From JADGOV01 sp963814355 (GTDB lineage: Bacteria; Actinomycetota; Actinomycetes; JADGOV01), in assembly GCA_963814355.1 (NCBI GenBank), contig CAWFCZ010000016.1, positions 248,001 to 312,000 of the forward strand: a stretch of DNA of 64,000 nucleotides, read 5' to 3'. Of the stretch, positions 34,483 to 42,538 are shown piece after piece (position 1 is the stretch's first letter; each line of letters begins with the position of its first letter). A program made the position numbers and the translations under genes. The notes under the pieces are model-generated. The model saw nothing but the letters and a program-made list of their open reading frames with translations. It searched no databases and had not been told where the DNA came from.

Positions 34483-35345
34483 GCCACCTCCCGCGTCAGG
34501 AGCAACGCGGTGGCATGGCGCAGCATGTCGGATCGGCGCGGTCGGGACGACGCGGCGAGCACGTCGTGGTCGATCCTCCGCAGGTCCGACACGGCTGCCA
34601 GCCCGCCGGCCACGTACCCGGCGACCGCGATCCGCGCCCAGCCGTGCAGGCTGGCCACCAGCGGGCGACCCGCGGCAAGCAGGCTCTCGGCCCGGTCGAC
34701 CTCGAAGGCCACCACCTCGCGGAGCCGGCTGCCGGTGGTAGCCGCCGCCACGTCGGCCTCGCGGCACCCGAAGCGGTCGAGGTCTTCCCGCGGCAGGTAG
34801 ACCCGCCCCCGGGCGAAGTCCTCGCCCACGTCCTGAAGGTGCTCGACAAGCTGTAAGCCGGTGCACACCGCATCGGACCAGGCCAGCCGGTCGGGTCGAA
34901 GCGCCCCGAACAGTCCGAGGACGACTTCGCCGACCGGGTTGGCCGACAACCGGCAGTACTCCACCAGGTCCGCCCAGGTGTCGTACCGGGAAACCAGCTG
35001 GTCCTGGCGGTTGGCGCTGACCAGTCGCAGCAGCGGCTCAACCGGCGGCGGCCCGGCGTCCCGGAGCCGGCGGACCGCTGGGAGCCTCGACGTCCCGCTC
35101 GGCAGCCGGGCCACATCGGCCGCCACCTCCTCGAGCAACGCCAGCCGGTCGCCCACGGCTTCGTCGCCGATCTCGTCCACGAAACGCGCGTAGCCATACA
35201 GCGCAACCAGCGACCGCCGAAGGCGGGCCGGCAGCAGCCGGCTGGCGACCGGGAAGTTCTCGGTGCCGGCTCGCCGGACGAGCGCGTTCGGGTTGGGCAG
35301 GGGTCGCCGGTCGGCCGGACCGGAAATGGACGCCAGGCGCGACAT
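34479..35345 (-). CDS. hpnC: Hydroxysqualene synthase HpnC, first gene of the hopanoid operon
   Basis: This 288-residue squalene/phytoene-synthase-fold enzyme converts presqualene diphosphate to hydroxysqualene. It starts with the HpnC-typical ENFPVASRLLPARLRRSLVALYGYARFVDEIGDE and has QLVEHLQDVGEDFARGRVYLP as second site. ATG 35345 was preferred over GTG 35351 because GGAGG lies five bases before the ATG. Its promoter region holds a palindrome like that in front of the neighbouring marR gene. Confidence 0.94.
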   Translation of the reverse strand: MSRLASISGPADRRPLPNPNALVRRAGTENFPVASRLLPARLRRSLVALYGYARFVDEIGDEAVGDRLALLEEVAADVARLPSGTSRLPAVRRLRDAGPPPVEPLLRLVSANRQDQLVSRYDTWADLVEYCRLSANPVGEVVLGLFGALRPDRLAWSDAVCTGLQLVEHLQDVGEDFARGRVYLPREDLDRFGCREADVAAATTGSRLREVVAFEVDRAESLLAAGRPLVASLHGWARIAVAGYVAGGLAAVSDLRRIDHDVLAASSRPRRSDMLRHATALLLTREVA

Positions 35346-35359
35346 ACCCACCTCCGAAT

Positions 35360-35376
35360 GTATCGTTTCGCGATCT
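35360..35376. promoter_or_regulatory. Candidate MarR operator in the hpnC leader
   Basis: TATCG-TTTCG-CGATC (35361-35375) matches the core of the stronger palindrome before marR (TATCG-N5-CGATA) with the same 5-base spacer, differing at one outer base. It lies 15-30 bases before hpnC, where a bound repressor would block transcription or initiation. Confidence 0.55.
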
Positions 35377-35560
35377 ACAGCTTAGAGTCGCGCCGGTAGT
35401 GGCCGGATGCCTCAGCCTGCTCTACCACCTCGCCGTCCCCTACGTTCATCAGTCGAAACAGAAGTCGATTCAAAGCCTAGGCGTACCTTGGGCAACGTCA
35501 CCGGAGATGCCGCGACCAGGTGTGTCCGGGCCGTCACCCAGCGGCTCAGCTGTCCGAGGC

Positions 35561-35977
35561 CTACGGCAGTGTCGTCACCACCGGTAGCCCGAGGTGGGCC
35601 AACAGCGGCGCGAACCTATGCAACTCCTGTACGTGTACGGCGCTGAGTTCGTTGACCCGGGTCTGGCCCGCCCGGGTCAGCCGCACCCGGATGACCCGGC
35701 CGTCCTTGGTGTCGGGCACCCGTCGCACTATACCGGCGGCTGCCCCCCGGTCGACAAGTTCCACGACGCTGTGGTGGCGCAGCAGGAGATAGTCGGCCAA
35801 GTCTCCGATGGTCGGCCCTGAGTCGCCGTCGTGACCCCGGATCGCCAGCAGCAGTTGGTGTTGTGCCGGGGTGAGCCCGACGGACCGGGCCTGCAATTCA
35901 CTCCACCTGTGGAAGCGGCGCAGCGCAACTTTGATCTGCAGCAGCTCTCTGTACTGCGGATCGCTGAGTCGTGCCAT
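35561..35977 (-). CDS. MarR-family regulator, likely controlling the hopanoid operon
   Basis: This 138-residue winged-helix repressor has dimerisation helices at both ends and a DNA-reading region at ~52-100 (PTIGDLADYLLLRHHSVVELVDRG, then the wing RRVPDTKDGRVIRVRLT). It is the nearest gene upstream of hpnC, same strand, with a 215-base gap. ATG 35977 follows a GGAG. A perfect 10-bp-arm palindrome lies 46-70 bases upstream of its start and a relative of it precedes hpnC. MarR proteins usually respond to small lipophilic or phenolic ligands or oxidants; the ligand here is unknown. Confidence 0.88.
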   Translation of the reverse strand: MARLSDPQYRELLQIKVALRRFHRWSELQARSVGLTPAQHQLLLAIRGHDGDSGPTIGDLADYLLLRHHSVVELVDRGAAAGIVRRVPDTKDGRVIRVRLTRAGQTRVNELSAVHVQELHRFAPLLAHLGLPVVTTLP

Positions 35978-36022
35978 CGTGGTTTCTCCTCGTTGGCGCC
36001 ACGGAGATGGCGTCCGTGACCT

Positions 36023-36047
36023 GCGCGTATCGTAGTGCGATACGCGC
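36023..36047. promoter_or_regulatory. Perfect palindrome in the marR promoter
   Basis: GCGCGTATCG and CGATACGCGC form 10-bp perfect arms around TAGTG. Position, symmetry and size fit a MarR dimer site for autoregulation. Confidence 0.7.
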
Positions 36048-36063
36048 GTGCGTTGTCAAGCGC

Positions 36064-37959
36064 TCACCGGACCGGGATGTCACCACGCTGGCCGTAGTGG
36101 AGCGGGGAGACTCCGTTGACGTACCAGGTGCCGTTTGCCGGCCGCCACACCGCAACATCAGCCCGGCCGTCGGCGGCGTAGTTCGCCGGCGTCGGCATGT
36201 CGCCGTGGACCCCGTAGACCTCGGTCAACACGCCGCGGACGTACCAGGTTCCGGTCGCGGGCCGCCACATCGCGATATCCGCCCGGCCGTCCCCGGTGAA
36301 ATCGGCCGGCACCGGAACGTCACCGCGGACCCCGTACCGGATCGCGCCAACCCCCCGCACGTACCAGGTTCCGGTCGCGGGCCGCCACATCGCGATATCC
36401 GCCCGGCCGTCCCCGGTGAAATCGGCCGGCACCGGGACGTCACCGCGGACCCCGTACCGGATCGCGCCAACCCCCCGCACGTACCAGGTTCCGGTCGCGG
36501 GCCGCCACATCGCGATATCCGCCCGGCCGTCCCCGGTGAAATCGGCCGGCACCGGGACGTCACCGCGGACCCCGTACCGGATCGCGCCAACCCCCCGCAC
36601 GTACCAGGTTCCGGTCGCGGGCCGCCACATCGCGATATCCGCCCGGCCGTCCCCGGTGAAATCGGCCGGCACCGGAACGTCACCGGATACCCCGTACCGC
36701 ACCGACCCCCAGCCCCGCACGTACCACGTGCCGGTCGAGGGTCGGAACACCGCCGGGTCGGCCACCCCGTCGCCGGTGAAGTCCCCTGGCGTGGGCGGGC
36801 TGAGCCGGGCGGTCGTCTTGGCCTGCAGAACCCGACCCAGGGCGGCGTCGATCCGGGCGGCGAAGGTCGGGCTGGATCGCATCGCGGACTCCACCGCGGA
36901 GACCATCGCCGGTACGACCGAGGCGTTGACCGTGAGCAGCAGGTCACCGCCGGCGGCGAAGAAGTCCACCGCCCGGGTACCGGGTGCGATCCCGGCCACC
37001 GATGCCGCGTTGCCGAGGTCGTCGGAGATAACCACGCCTGGAAAGTGCAGGTCACCGCGCAGCATCGTGCCCAGTACGGTGGGTGAGAACGCCGCCAGGT
37101 GCTGGGCGTCGATGTTCGGGTATCTCGCGGTGGACACCATGACGAACGGTGAACCGGCCGCCACGCCGGCCGCGAACGGCTGCAGGTAGGGGTCGAACCG
37201 GGTGGTCGGGTCGGTGACGCCGGCGGTGACGTCGGTGTTTCCGGTGGCCCGGCCCAGCCCGGGGAAGTGCTTGATGGCCGTACCCTCCCCGGCGGCGCGC
37301 ATGCCCTGCAGGAACGCGGTACCGGAGGCCGTTACAGCGCCGGGGGTGTAGCCGTACTCCCGGTAGTACCGCCCGATCGGCTGGTTGGCGGTCGGGTTGC
37401 CGGCGGGCACGGTGTCCAGCACCGGTGCCAGGTTGAGGTTGACCCCGGCGGCGGTGAGTTGGCTGCCCCAGGTTCTGGCGTCGGCCCGCAGCGTGGCCGT
37501 ACTCCACGAGCCCTGGGTCAGCGCCGTCGGGACGGTGGAGAAGCCGGGCCCGGTGAGGACCTGCACGTAACCACCTTCCTGATCGGTGGCCACGAAGGGC
37601 CGGAGCAGCCCCTGAGTGGTCGCCGAGCGCAGCCTGGCGGTAATGGCGCGCACGGCGGATGTCCCCGCGTCGCTCCGGCCGGTCAGCATGACGTTGCCGA
37701 TGGCGTAGGACCGAAGCATGTCGAGTTGCGCGGCCGACGGGGGGGCCGCGCTGTTCACCCCGACCATGAACAGCTGTCCGACCCGTTGTGCGTCGGTCAG
37801 CGCACTGGCGACCTCGGGGGTGATCTTTGGAGGGCCGGTGGTCGGGGTGCCTGGACGGGCCGTGGCGGGTGCGGCCGGCAGGGTGGCGAACAGCCCCGCC
37901 AGCAGCGCGCCGACCAGCCCGCTCCGGAGGATGCTTGCCGGGCCGGCGGAACTACCCAC
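36064..37959 (-). CDS. Secreted GH3 beta-N-acetylhexosaminidase-like protein with six C-terminal 40-residue repeats
   Basis: This 631-residue exported protein has a signal peptide at ~1-34 (VGALLAGLFATLPAAPATA). A GH3/NagZ-type catalytic domain at ~45-385 contains IKHFPGLGR at 229-237, including the NagZ-type Lys-His pair, and nucleophile Asp313 in VVISDDLG. NagZ enzymes release beta-linked GlcNAc from wall fragments. Residues ~392-631 are six tandem units of the DFTGDGRADIAMWRPATGTWYVRG type, with DxxGDG loops suited to calcium. Two other secreted proteins in the window end in the same six repeats. The DNA of several units is essentially identical. It probably acts on or near the cell wall. 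Confidence 0.88.
   Translation of the reverse strand: MGSSAGPASILRSGLVGALLAGLFATLPAAPATARPGTPTTGPPKITPEVASALTDAQRVGQLFMVGVNSAAPPSAAQLDMLRSYAIGNVMLTGRSDAGTSAVRAITARLRSATTQGLLRPFVATDQEGGYVQVLTGPGFSTVPTALTQGSWSTATLRADARTWGSQLTAAGVNLNLAPVLDTVPAGNPTANQPIGRYYREYGYTPGAVTASGTAFLQGMRAAGEGTAIKHFPGLGRATGNTDVTAGVTDPTTRFDPYLQPFAAGVAAGSPFVMVSTARYPNIDAQHLAAFSPTVLGTMLRGDLHFPGVVISDDLGNAASVAGIAPGTRAVDFFAAGGDLLLTVNASVVPAMVSAVESAMRSSPTFAARIDAALGRVLQAKTTARLSPPTPGDFTGDGVADPAVFRPSTGTWYVRGWGSVRYGVSGDVPVPADFTGDGRADIAMWRPATGTWYVRGVGAIRYGVRGDVPVPADFTGDGRADIAMWRPATGTWYVRGVGAIRYGVRGDVPVPADFTGDGRADIAMWRPATGTWYVRGVGAIRYGVRGDVPVPADFTGDGRADIAMWRPATGTWYVRGVLTEVYGVHGDMPTPANYAADGRADVAVWRPANGTWYVNGVSPLHYGQRGDIPVR
36241..36720 (-). 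repeat. Near-identical 120-bp tandem repeats within the GH3 gene
   Basis: Four consecutive 120-bp units: 36361-36480 and 36481-36600 are identical; 36241-36360 differs at one base; 36601-36720 matches through its first ~85 bases and then diverges. Period equals 40 codons, so unit gain or loss would keep the frame. This indicates recent duplication or gene conversion. Confidence 0.97.
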
Positions 37960-38057
37960 GTAGGCCTCCCGGTAGGCGCCGGTTCAGCGGAGAATCGGCC
38001 ATGGTGGTCATGATGCCCAACCTCCGGGTGGCTGCTGCCCCAGCGGCTTCGTGTCGG

Positions 38058-38486
38058 CTACCGGCGCTCGTGGATCACGGCGACCGGGCAGTCGGCGTGC
38101 GCGCTCACCTGTGAGGCGACGGAGCCCATGAGCAGACCGGCCAGCGGGCTGTGCCCGCGTCGGCCGACCACCAGCAGTTCCGCGTCCTGCGACAGGTCGA
38201 TCAGGACCCGGGCGGGGTGCCCGGTGGTGATCTCACGCTCCACGCGGACCGCGTCGTTGAATTGCTTGGTTTGCGCCACGGCGTCGTCGACCGCCGCGGC
38301 GGTGGCGCCGATCAGATCGCCCTTCACCGGGCCGACCAGGGGAGCACTGGGCACGTCTCGCACATCGACCACACCCACCGCGCGGACCAGGGCGTTGCGC
38401 AGCGCCGCTTCCCGCAGCGCCCAGTCCAGCGCCGCCTTCGACGCCTCGGATCCGTCGATCCCTACGACGATCACGTTGTCAGTCAT
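38058..38486 (-). CDS. Universal stress protein, single domain
   Basis: This 142-residue UspA-fold protein has the ATP-binding G-x2-G-x9-G(S) pattern in GRRGHSPLAGLLMGSVAS and the opening VVGIDGSEASKAAL. Such proteins bind ATP and help survival in hypoxia or stationary phase. It starts at ATG 38486 behind AAGGAACG. The next gene on the same strand is a tandem-domain Usp, suggesting a stress island. Confidence 0.92.
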   Translation of the reverse strand: MTDNVIVVGIDGSEASKAALDWALREAALRNALVRAVGVVDVRDVPSAPLVGPVKGDLIGATAAAVDDAVAQTKQFNDAVRVEREITTGHPARVLIDLSQDAELLVVGRRGHSPLAGLLMGSVASQVSAHADCPVAVIHERR

Positions 38487-38814
38487 GACGTTCCTTCCTC
38501 ACGGTGGCACCGGACACGCACCGGACAGACACCGGACATGGTGAGAGTAACGAGCGCCGGAAACGCTCGGCGCCGGAGAACACGGGTAGGGCCCGACTCA
38601 GAAGGGACGCGAGCACCAGGCCCGAGGAACGTCGACTGCCGTCACTTCGGACACCTCCTCACGCCGTCGGGCGCACGAACCATGTGGACGTAGTCATCGC
38701 GGAATTTCGCGGGTACGACCAATGAATTGGTTCTTCTTTCAGGCTATACCCGCCGTCCAACAGGGTTCGGGAGCACTAGCTAGGTCCCCCGGCAACGCCC
38801 CCACAACTGCCCCG
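38487..38814. other. 328-base intergenic region between two universal stress genes
   Basis: No credible gene is seen. It contains the inverted repeat ACCAAT-GA-ATTGGT at 38718-38731 inside an AT-richer patch, possibly a regulator site or part of a terminator/promoter of the neighbouring usp genes. Confidence 0.35.
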
Positions 38815-39621
38815 TCACTCCGGCGTGAGCCGATCGGCCGCAACCAGCACCGAGCAGCGGGCGGCCCGAGCCACATGAGAAGCCGTGGATCCCAGCAGTA
38901 GATGCTTGATGCCGGTGTGGCCCCGGGTACCGAGTACGACGAGGTCGACGTCGGTCCGGTCCAGGACGTCATGGATGGCCGTGGCGGCCGGCGCACCGGC
39001 CATCCGCACGGTGACCCCCGCGGCGACCGTGCGCAGTTCATCCGCGGAAGCGGACACCGCGGCGCGCACCTCCGGCCGCCCGTCCTCGGCGCCGAGGACC
39101 GTCACGCGTACCCCGGAGAGCCACGGCAGGGCCGCCAGCGTGCGGACCGCCAGCCAGGCGGAAGCGGAGCCGTCCATACCGACGAGCACCGAGCGCACCG
39201 GCCGGGCGGACTTGACGATGAGCAGCGGACTCGGCGGCCGTGCCAGCAACCACTCCGCGGTGCTCCCGAGATGAACCGCCTTCAGCAGACCTGGGCCATG
39301 CGGTCCGATCACGATCAAGCGAACGTCCCGGCACGAGGACAGCACGATCCGGGGATCGCCCACCGCCATCAGGTGACGCACCCGCGCGAACTCCGCCTCG
39401 GCGAACGCGCTCCGCGGGCTGGGTGGCTGCCACTCGTGCAACCGGGTCACAGCGGTGTCGAAGGGAAGCTGGCTCAAGTCCGGCACCTCGGCACGGACCA
39501 CCGCCACCTCCCAGCCGCTCCAGGCGTGAGTGTTGAGCCACAGCCAGGCCACGTCCGCGGACGGGGAGCCGTCGTCTCCAAAGGCAATACGGTGGGCGTC
39601 GGGACGGTCGGCGGCAGGCAT
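38815..39621 (-). CDS. Tandem universal stress protein
   Basis: This 268-residue protein has two UspA domains, as in many actinobacterial stress proteins. The N-terminal half (~8-135) is divergent: its GPHGPGLLKAVHLGSTAEW keeps the phosphate-loop spacing. The C-terminal half (~140-262) has VLVGMDGSASAWLA and GTRGHTGIKHLLLGSTASHV, a normal ATP site. It is divergent from the alcohol dehydrogenase gene. Confidence 0.9.
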   Translation of the reverse strand: MPAADRPDAHRIAFGDDGSPSADVAWLWLNTHAWSGWEVAVVRAEVPDLSQLPFDTAVTRLHEWQPPSPRSAFAEAEFARVRHLMAVGDPRIVLSSCRDVRLIVIGPHGPGLLKAVHLGSTAEWLLARPPSPLLIVKSARPVRSVLVGMDGSASAWLAVRTLAALPWLSGVRVTVLGAEDGRPEVRAAVSASADELRTVAAGVTVRMAGAPAATAIHDVLDRTDVDLVVLGTRGHTGIKHLLLGSTASHVARAARCSVLVAADRLTPE

Positions 39622-39680
39622 TACTCATGCTACCTACGCTCGTTCTGTCGACTTCCCCAGCACGGCTTACCGCGCCAGAC

Positions 39681-39746
39681 TGCCTTACTGAGCTGAGCCC
39701 ATCCTGCCCTACTGAGCCATACTGCCTACAGTAACTGCGCCATACT
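39681..39746. repeat. Short direct repeats in the usp/alcohol-dehydrogenase divergent promoter region
   Basis: TGCC(T/C)TACTGAGC occurs at 39681-39693 and 39705-39717 (24 bases apart), and GCCATACT at 39716-39723 and 39739-39746 (23 bases apart). The spacing near two helical turns suggests multiple regulator sites or promoter elements; the second CATACT could be a -10 for the dehydrogenase. Confidence 0.4.
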
Positions 39747-39764
39747 CCAGGGTGAGGAGCGACG

Positions 39765-40769
39765 ATGATGCAGTCGTGGGTGGTGACCCGGCCGGGGCCG
39801 ATGCGCACCGGTCCGCTCGCGCTCACCACGCGTCCGGTACCGCAGCCCGGACCAGGCGAGTTGCTCGTCGAGGTATCGGTGTGCGCGGTGTGCCGAACGG
39901 ATCTGCATCTGGCCGAAGGGGATCTGGCGCCGAGACGGCAGCATGTCACGCCCGGGCATGAGGTCGTCGGCCGGGTGGCCGGGCTGGGGCCGGAGACCGG
40001 AGACTTCATCGTGGGCGAGCGAGTCGGCATCGCTTGGCTGCGCAATACCTGCGGGCAGTGCGCGTATTGCCGGCGCGGTCAGGAGAATCTCTGCCCCCAA
40101 TCGGAATACACCGGCTGGGACGCCGACGGCGGCTACGCCGAGTACGCCGTCATCCGCCACGACTTCGCCTACCGGCTGCCCGACGGCTACTCCGATGAGG
40201 AGCTGGCGCCGATGCTGTGTGCCGGCATCATCGGCTTTCGCGCTTTGCGGCGCGCGCTACTACCGCCGGGTGGCCGGCTGGGCATCTACGGCTTCGGCGC
40301 GTCGGCGCATCTGACCGCTCAGGTGGCGCTCGCCGAAGGCGCCGCCGTCCATGTGTTCACCCGCTCGGCGGCCGCCCGCGAGTTGGCCGCCGACCTCGGC
40401 GCGACCTCGGTCGGGGAGGTCGGCGACGAGCCGCCGGAACCTCTGGACGCGGCGGTTCTCTTCGCGCCGGTGGGCGGCGTGGTACCGGTGGCGCTGGCTG
40501 CCTTGGACCGCGGCGGCACGCTGGCCATCGCGGGCATTCACCTCACCGACATTCCGCCGCTGAACTATGAGCGGCACCTCTTCCAGGAACGGACGGTCCG
40601 CAGCGTGACCGCCAATACCCGTACTGACGGCGCCGACTTCCTGGCCTTCGCGGCGTCACACCGTTTGCAGGTGCGCACCACGCCCTATCCGTTGATGGCC
40701 GCGGACCGGGCGCTGCGTGACCTGGCCGAGGATCGGGTCAACGGCGCGGCCGTCCTCCTCCGCCGGTGA
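39765..40769 (+). CDS. Zinc-dependent alcohol dehydrogenase
   Basis: This 334-residue medium-chain dehydrogenase has the catalytic zinc residues Cys43 (CAVCRTDLH), His in PGHEVVG, and the structural-zinc cysteines in NTCGQCAYCRRGQENLC. The Rossmann motif is GIYGFGASAHL. It resembles the AdhA-like bacterial subgroup found beside Usp genes. It oxidises or forms primary alcohols with NAD(P). ATG 39765 follows GTGAGGAG; a second ATG is the next codon. Its neighbourhood suggests a low-oxygen or dormancy role, inferred only. Confidence 0.9.
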   Translation: MMQSWVVTRPGPMRTGPLALTTRPVPQPGPGELLVEVSVCAVCRTDLHLAEGDLAPRRQHVTPGHEVVGRVAGLGPETGDFIVGERVGIAWLRNTCGQCAYCRRGQENLCPQSEYTGWDADGGYAEYAVIRHDFAYRLPDGYSDEELAPMLCAGIIGFRALRRALLPPGGRLGIYGFGASAHLTAQVALAEGAAVHVFTRSAAARELAADLGATSVGEVGDEPPEPLDAAVLFAPVGGVVPVALAALDRGGTLAIAGIHLTDIPPLNYERHLFQERTVRSVTANTRTDGADFLAFAASHRLQVRTTPYPLMAADRALRDLAEDRVNGAAVLLRR

Positions 40770-40886
40770 CTTTCGCCCCTGGCGCGGGGACCGCCTGCGG
40801 GGCACGCTGAACACTAGCGGGCGTGGCAAGGCGGACCCGCCGGCCTGAAACAGGAATGTGTCGCGTACCGCGGCAGGAGTATTGGC

Positions 40887-41405
40887 ATGGTCACTACACT
40901 TCTCGACCCTCCAGTAGACGGTCACCCGCGATCCGTATCCACTGTGGCGTTCAGCGAGCCATATGAGCAGGACGGCGTGGCGGTCATCACGGCCGCAACG
41001 GTCCGCACCCATGCGGCTCGTCACACCAATCCCGACCGGAGCCGTCGCGGCTTCGGGGCCACGATGTCCGGAAGCCGGCCGGCCGGCGCGTTCGTGGTCC
41101 GCGACGGCGCGGTGCACTGGCAGCCGGCGCTCGACCTCACCCGGGTGCTCACAACGGTGGGCTGGGTCGTCGGGGCTGTACTGGTAGCCCGCCGGCTGAG
41201 CACCCGCCCGAGCCCGGCCCGGGCGAACGTGACGATGGGTCCCGGCGGCTGGGTGAGTATGAAGGGCGGCACGACGACGTTGCGGCCGAGCCGGCGTGCA
41301 TGGCGGCGGCAGGCGCCATCCGGATCCGCACCGCGACCGTCTCCCCGGCCATGGTGGGCGCGACTACTGAGCGCGAAGAGCCTGCAATCCCTGTTGCGCT
41401 GGTAG
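40887..41405 (+). CDS. GerW-like protein with a C-terminal GPGGWVS segment
   Basis: This 172-residue protein resembles the GerW/YtfJ sporulation family in its first ~100 residues (SEPYEQDGVAVITAATVR, then RPAGAFVVRDGAVHWQPALD). However, the glycine-rich loop normally between these parts is reduced. One hydrophobic helix follows (VLTTVGWVVGAVLVARRL). The end (GPGGWVSMKGG ... RPWWARLL) resembles small actinobacterial proteins of unknown function. ATG 40887 follows CAGGAGT. The role is unknown; GerW proteins contribute to spore or envelope physiology. Confidence 0.6.
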   Translation: MVTTLLDPPVDGHPRSVSTVAFSEPYEQDGVAVITAATVRTHAARHTNPDRSRRGFGATMSGSRPAGAFVVRDGAVHWQPALDLTRVLTTVGWVVGAVLVARRLSTRPSPARANVTMGPGGWVSMKGGTTTLRPSRRAWRRQAPSGSAPRPSPRPWWARLLSAKSLQSLLRW

Positions 41406-41541
41406 CCACCGGTGGTGTGCTGACGCCGGCAGCCGCACCGGGCTGGGCACGGACCTCGCCGGGGAATGGTGCTGTGCCGGATCCGGGTTGTCGCCTGGCG
41501 TGAAACCAGCGGCGGCCAGAACGGAGTCCTCGCCGGCTGGG

Positions 41542-42441
41542 ATGCCGGTCGCCATGTCGGCTCCTGCGCTAGTGCGGCTGCTGGTGCTGGCCGGCATCTG
41601 GGGGTGCAGCTTCCTGTTCATCAAGCTGTGCCTCAAGGGGCTGACCCCGCCCCAAATTGTGCTGGGCCGGATCGTCCTGGGCGCGGCGACACTGTCGGTG
41701 ATCGTGGCCGCCCGGCACGGCCGGATGCCCCGGGACCTGCCGACCTGGGGGCACCTGGCCTTGATCAGCGTGATCAACAACCTGCTGCCGTTCTACTTCT
41801 TCGCGTGGGGCGAGCAGCGGGTCGCCTCTAGCCTGGCCGGCATCTACAACGCCACGACGCCACTGTTCACCCTGCTGGTAGCGATGGCCGTGCTCCCCAC
41901 GGAGCAGCCCAGCCGGGCGCGCCTCACCGGGATCACGCTCGGATTCCTCGGGGTGGTCGTCGTCTTGGCGCCCTGGCGGGGCATTGCTGGTTCCTCGCTC
42001 ACCGGACAGTTCGCCTGCCTGGCAGCCGGGGCCTGCTACGGGGTGGGGATCGTGTACACCCGCCGGGTGCTCTCCGGCCGCGGGCACGCCCCGCTGGTGC
42101 TGGCCACCGGGCAACTGCTGTGCTCCTCCACCATCCTGCTGCTCGCAGTGCCGCTGTGGACCGGCGGTACGCCGCGCTGGACTCCTTCGGTGCTGCTGGC
42201 CCTGCTCGCCCTCGGCGCCCTCGGTACCGGCATCGCGTACCTGATCTTCTACGGCCTGATCGGCCAGGTCGGGGCGACCAGCGCCTCGACGGTCACCTAC
42301 GTGATCCCGCTGGTCGCCGTCGCGCTCGGCGTGATCGCCCTCGGCGAGCACGTCGGGTGGAACGACTTCGCCGGCGCCGCCGTGGTCGTGGCCGGCATCG
42401 CAGTGGCCGAAGGGCGGCTGGTCACCCGCCCGCGCTGCTGA
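41542..42441 (+). CDS. EamA-family transporter
   Basis: This 299-residue membrane protein has ten hydrophobic helices in two EamA repeats, with the typical first helix LVLAGIWGCSFLFIKL and the later GTGIAYLIFYGLIGQVGATSASTV. Such proteins export amino acids or metabolites. A start at ATG 41542 or 41554 is plausible; neither has a strong ribosome binding site. No functional partner is adjacent. Confidence 0.85.
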   Translation: MPVAMSAPALVRLLVLAGIWGCSFLFIKLCLKGLTPPQIVLGRIVLGAATLSVIVAARHGRMPRDLPTWGHLALISVINNLLPFYFFAWGEQRVASSLAGIYNATTPLFTLLVAMAVLPTEQPSRARLTGITLGFLGVVVVLAPWRGIAGSSLTGQFACLAAGACYGVGIVYTRRVLSGRGHAPLVLATGQLLCSSTILLLAVPLWTGGTPRWTPSVLLALLALGALGTGIAYLIFYGLIGQVGATSASTVTYVIPLVAVALGVIALGEHVGWNDFAGAAVVVAGIAVAEGRLVTRPRC

Positions 42442-42538
42442 ATGGACCGACTGGCCCAGCAGCCGACGCTGCCGGTGGCCGACAACGTCCTCACTGGCAG
42501 CGGAGCCGCCGCGGGGTCAGTCAGGGAGGTCCACCCGA

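Noticed and set aside
36241..36720. Possible CRISPR-like or satellite array
   Set aside because: Units are 120 bp, contiguous and without spacers, and they encode a protein repeat in frame.
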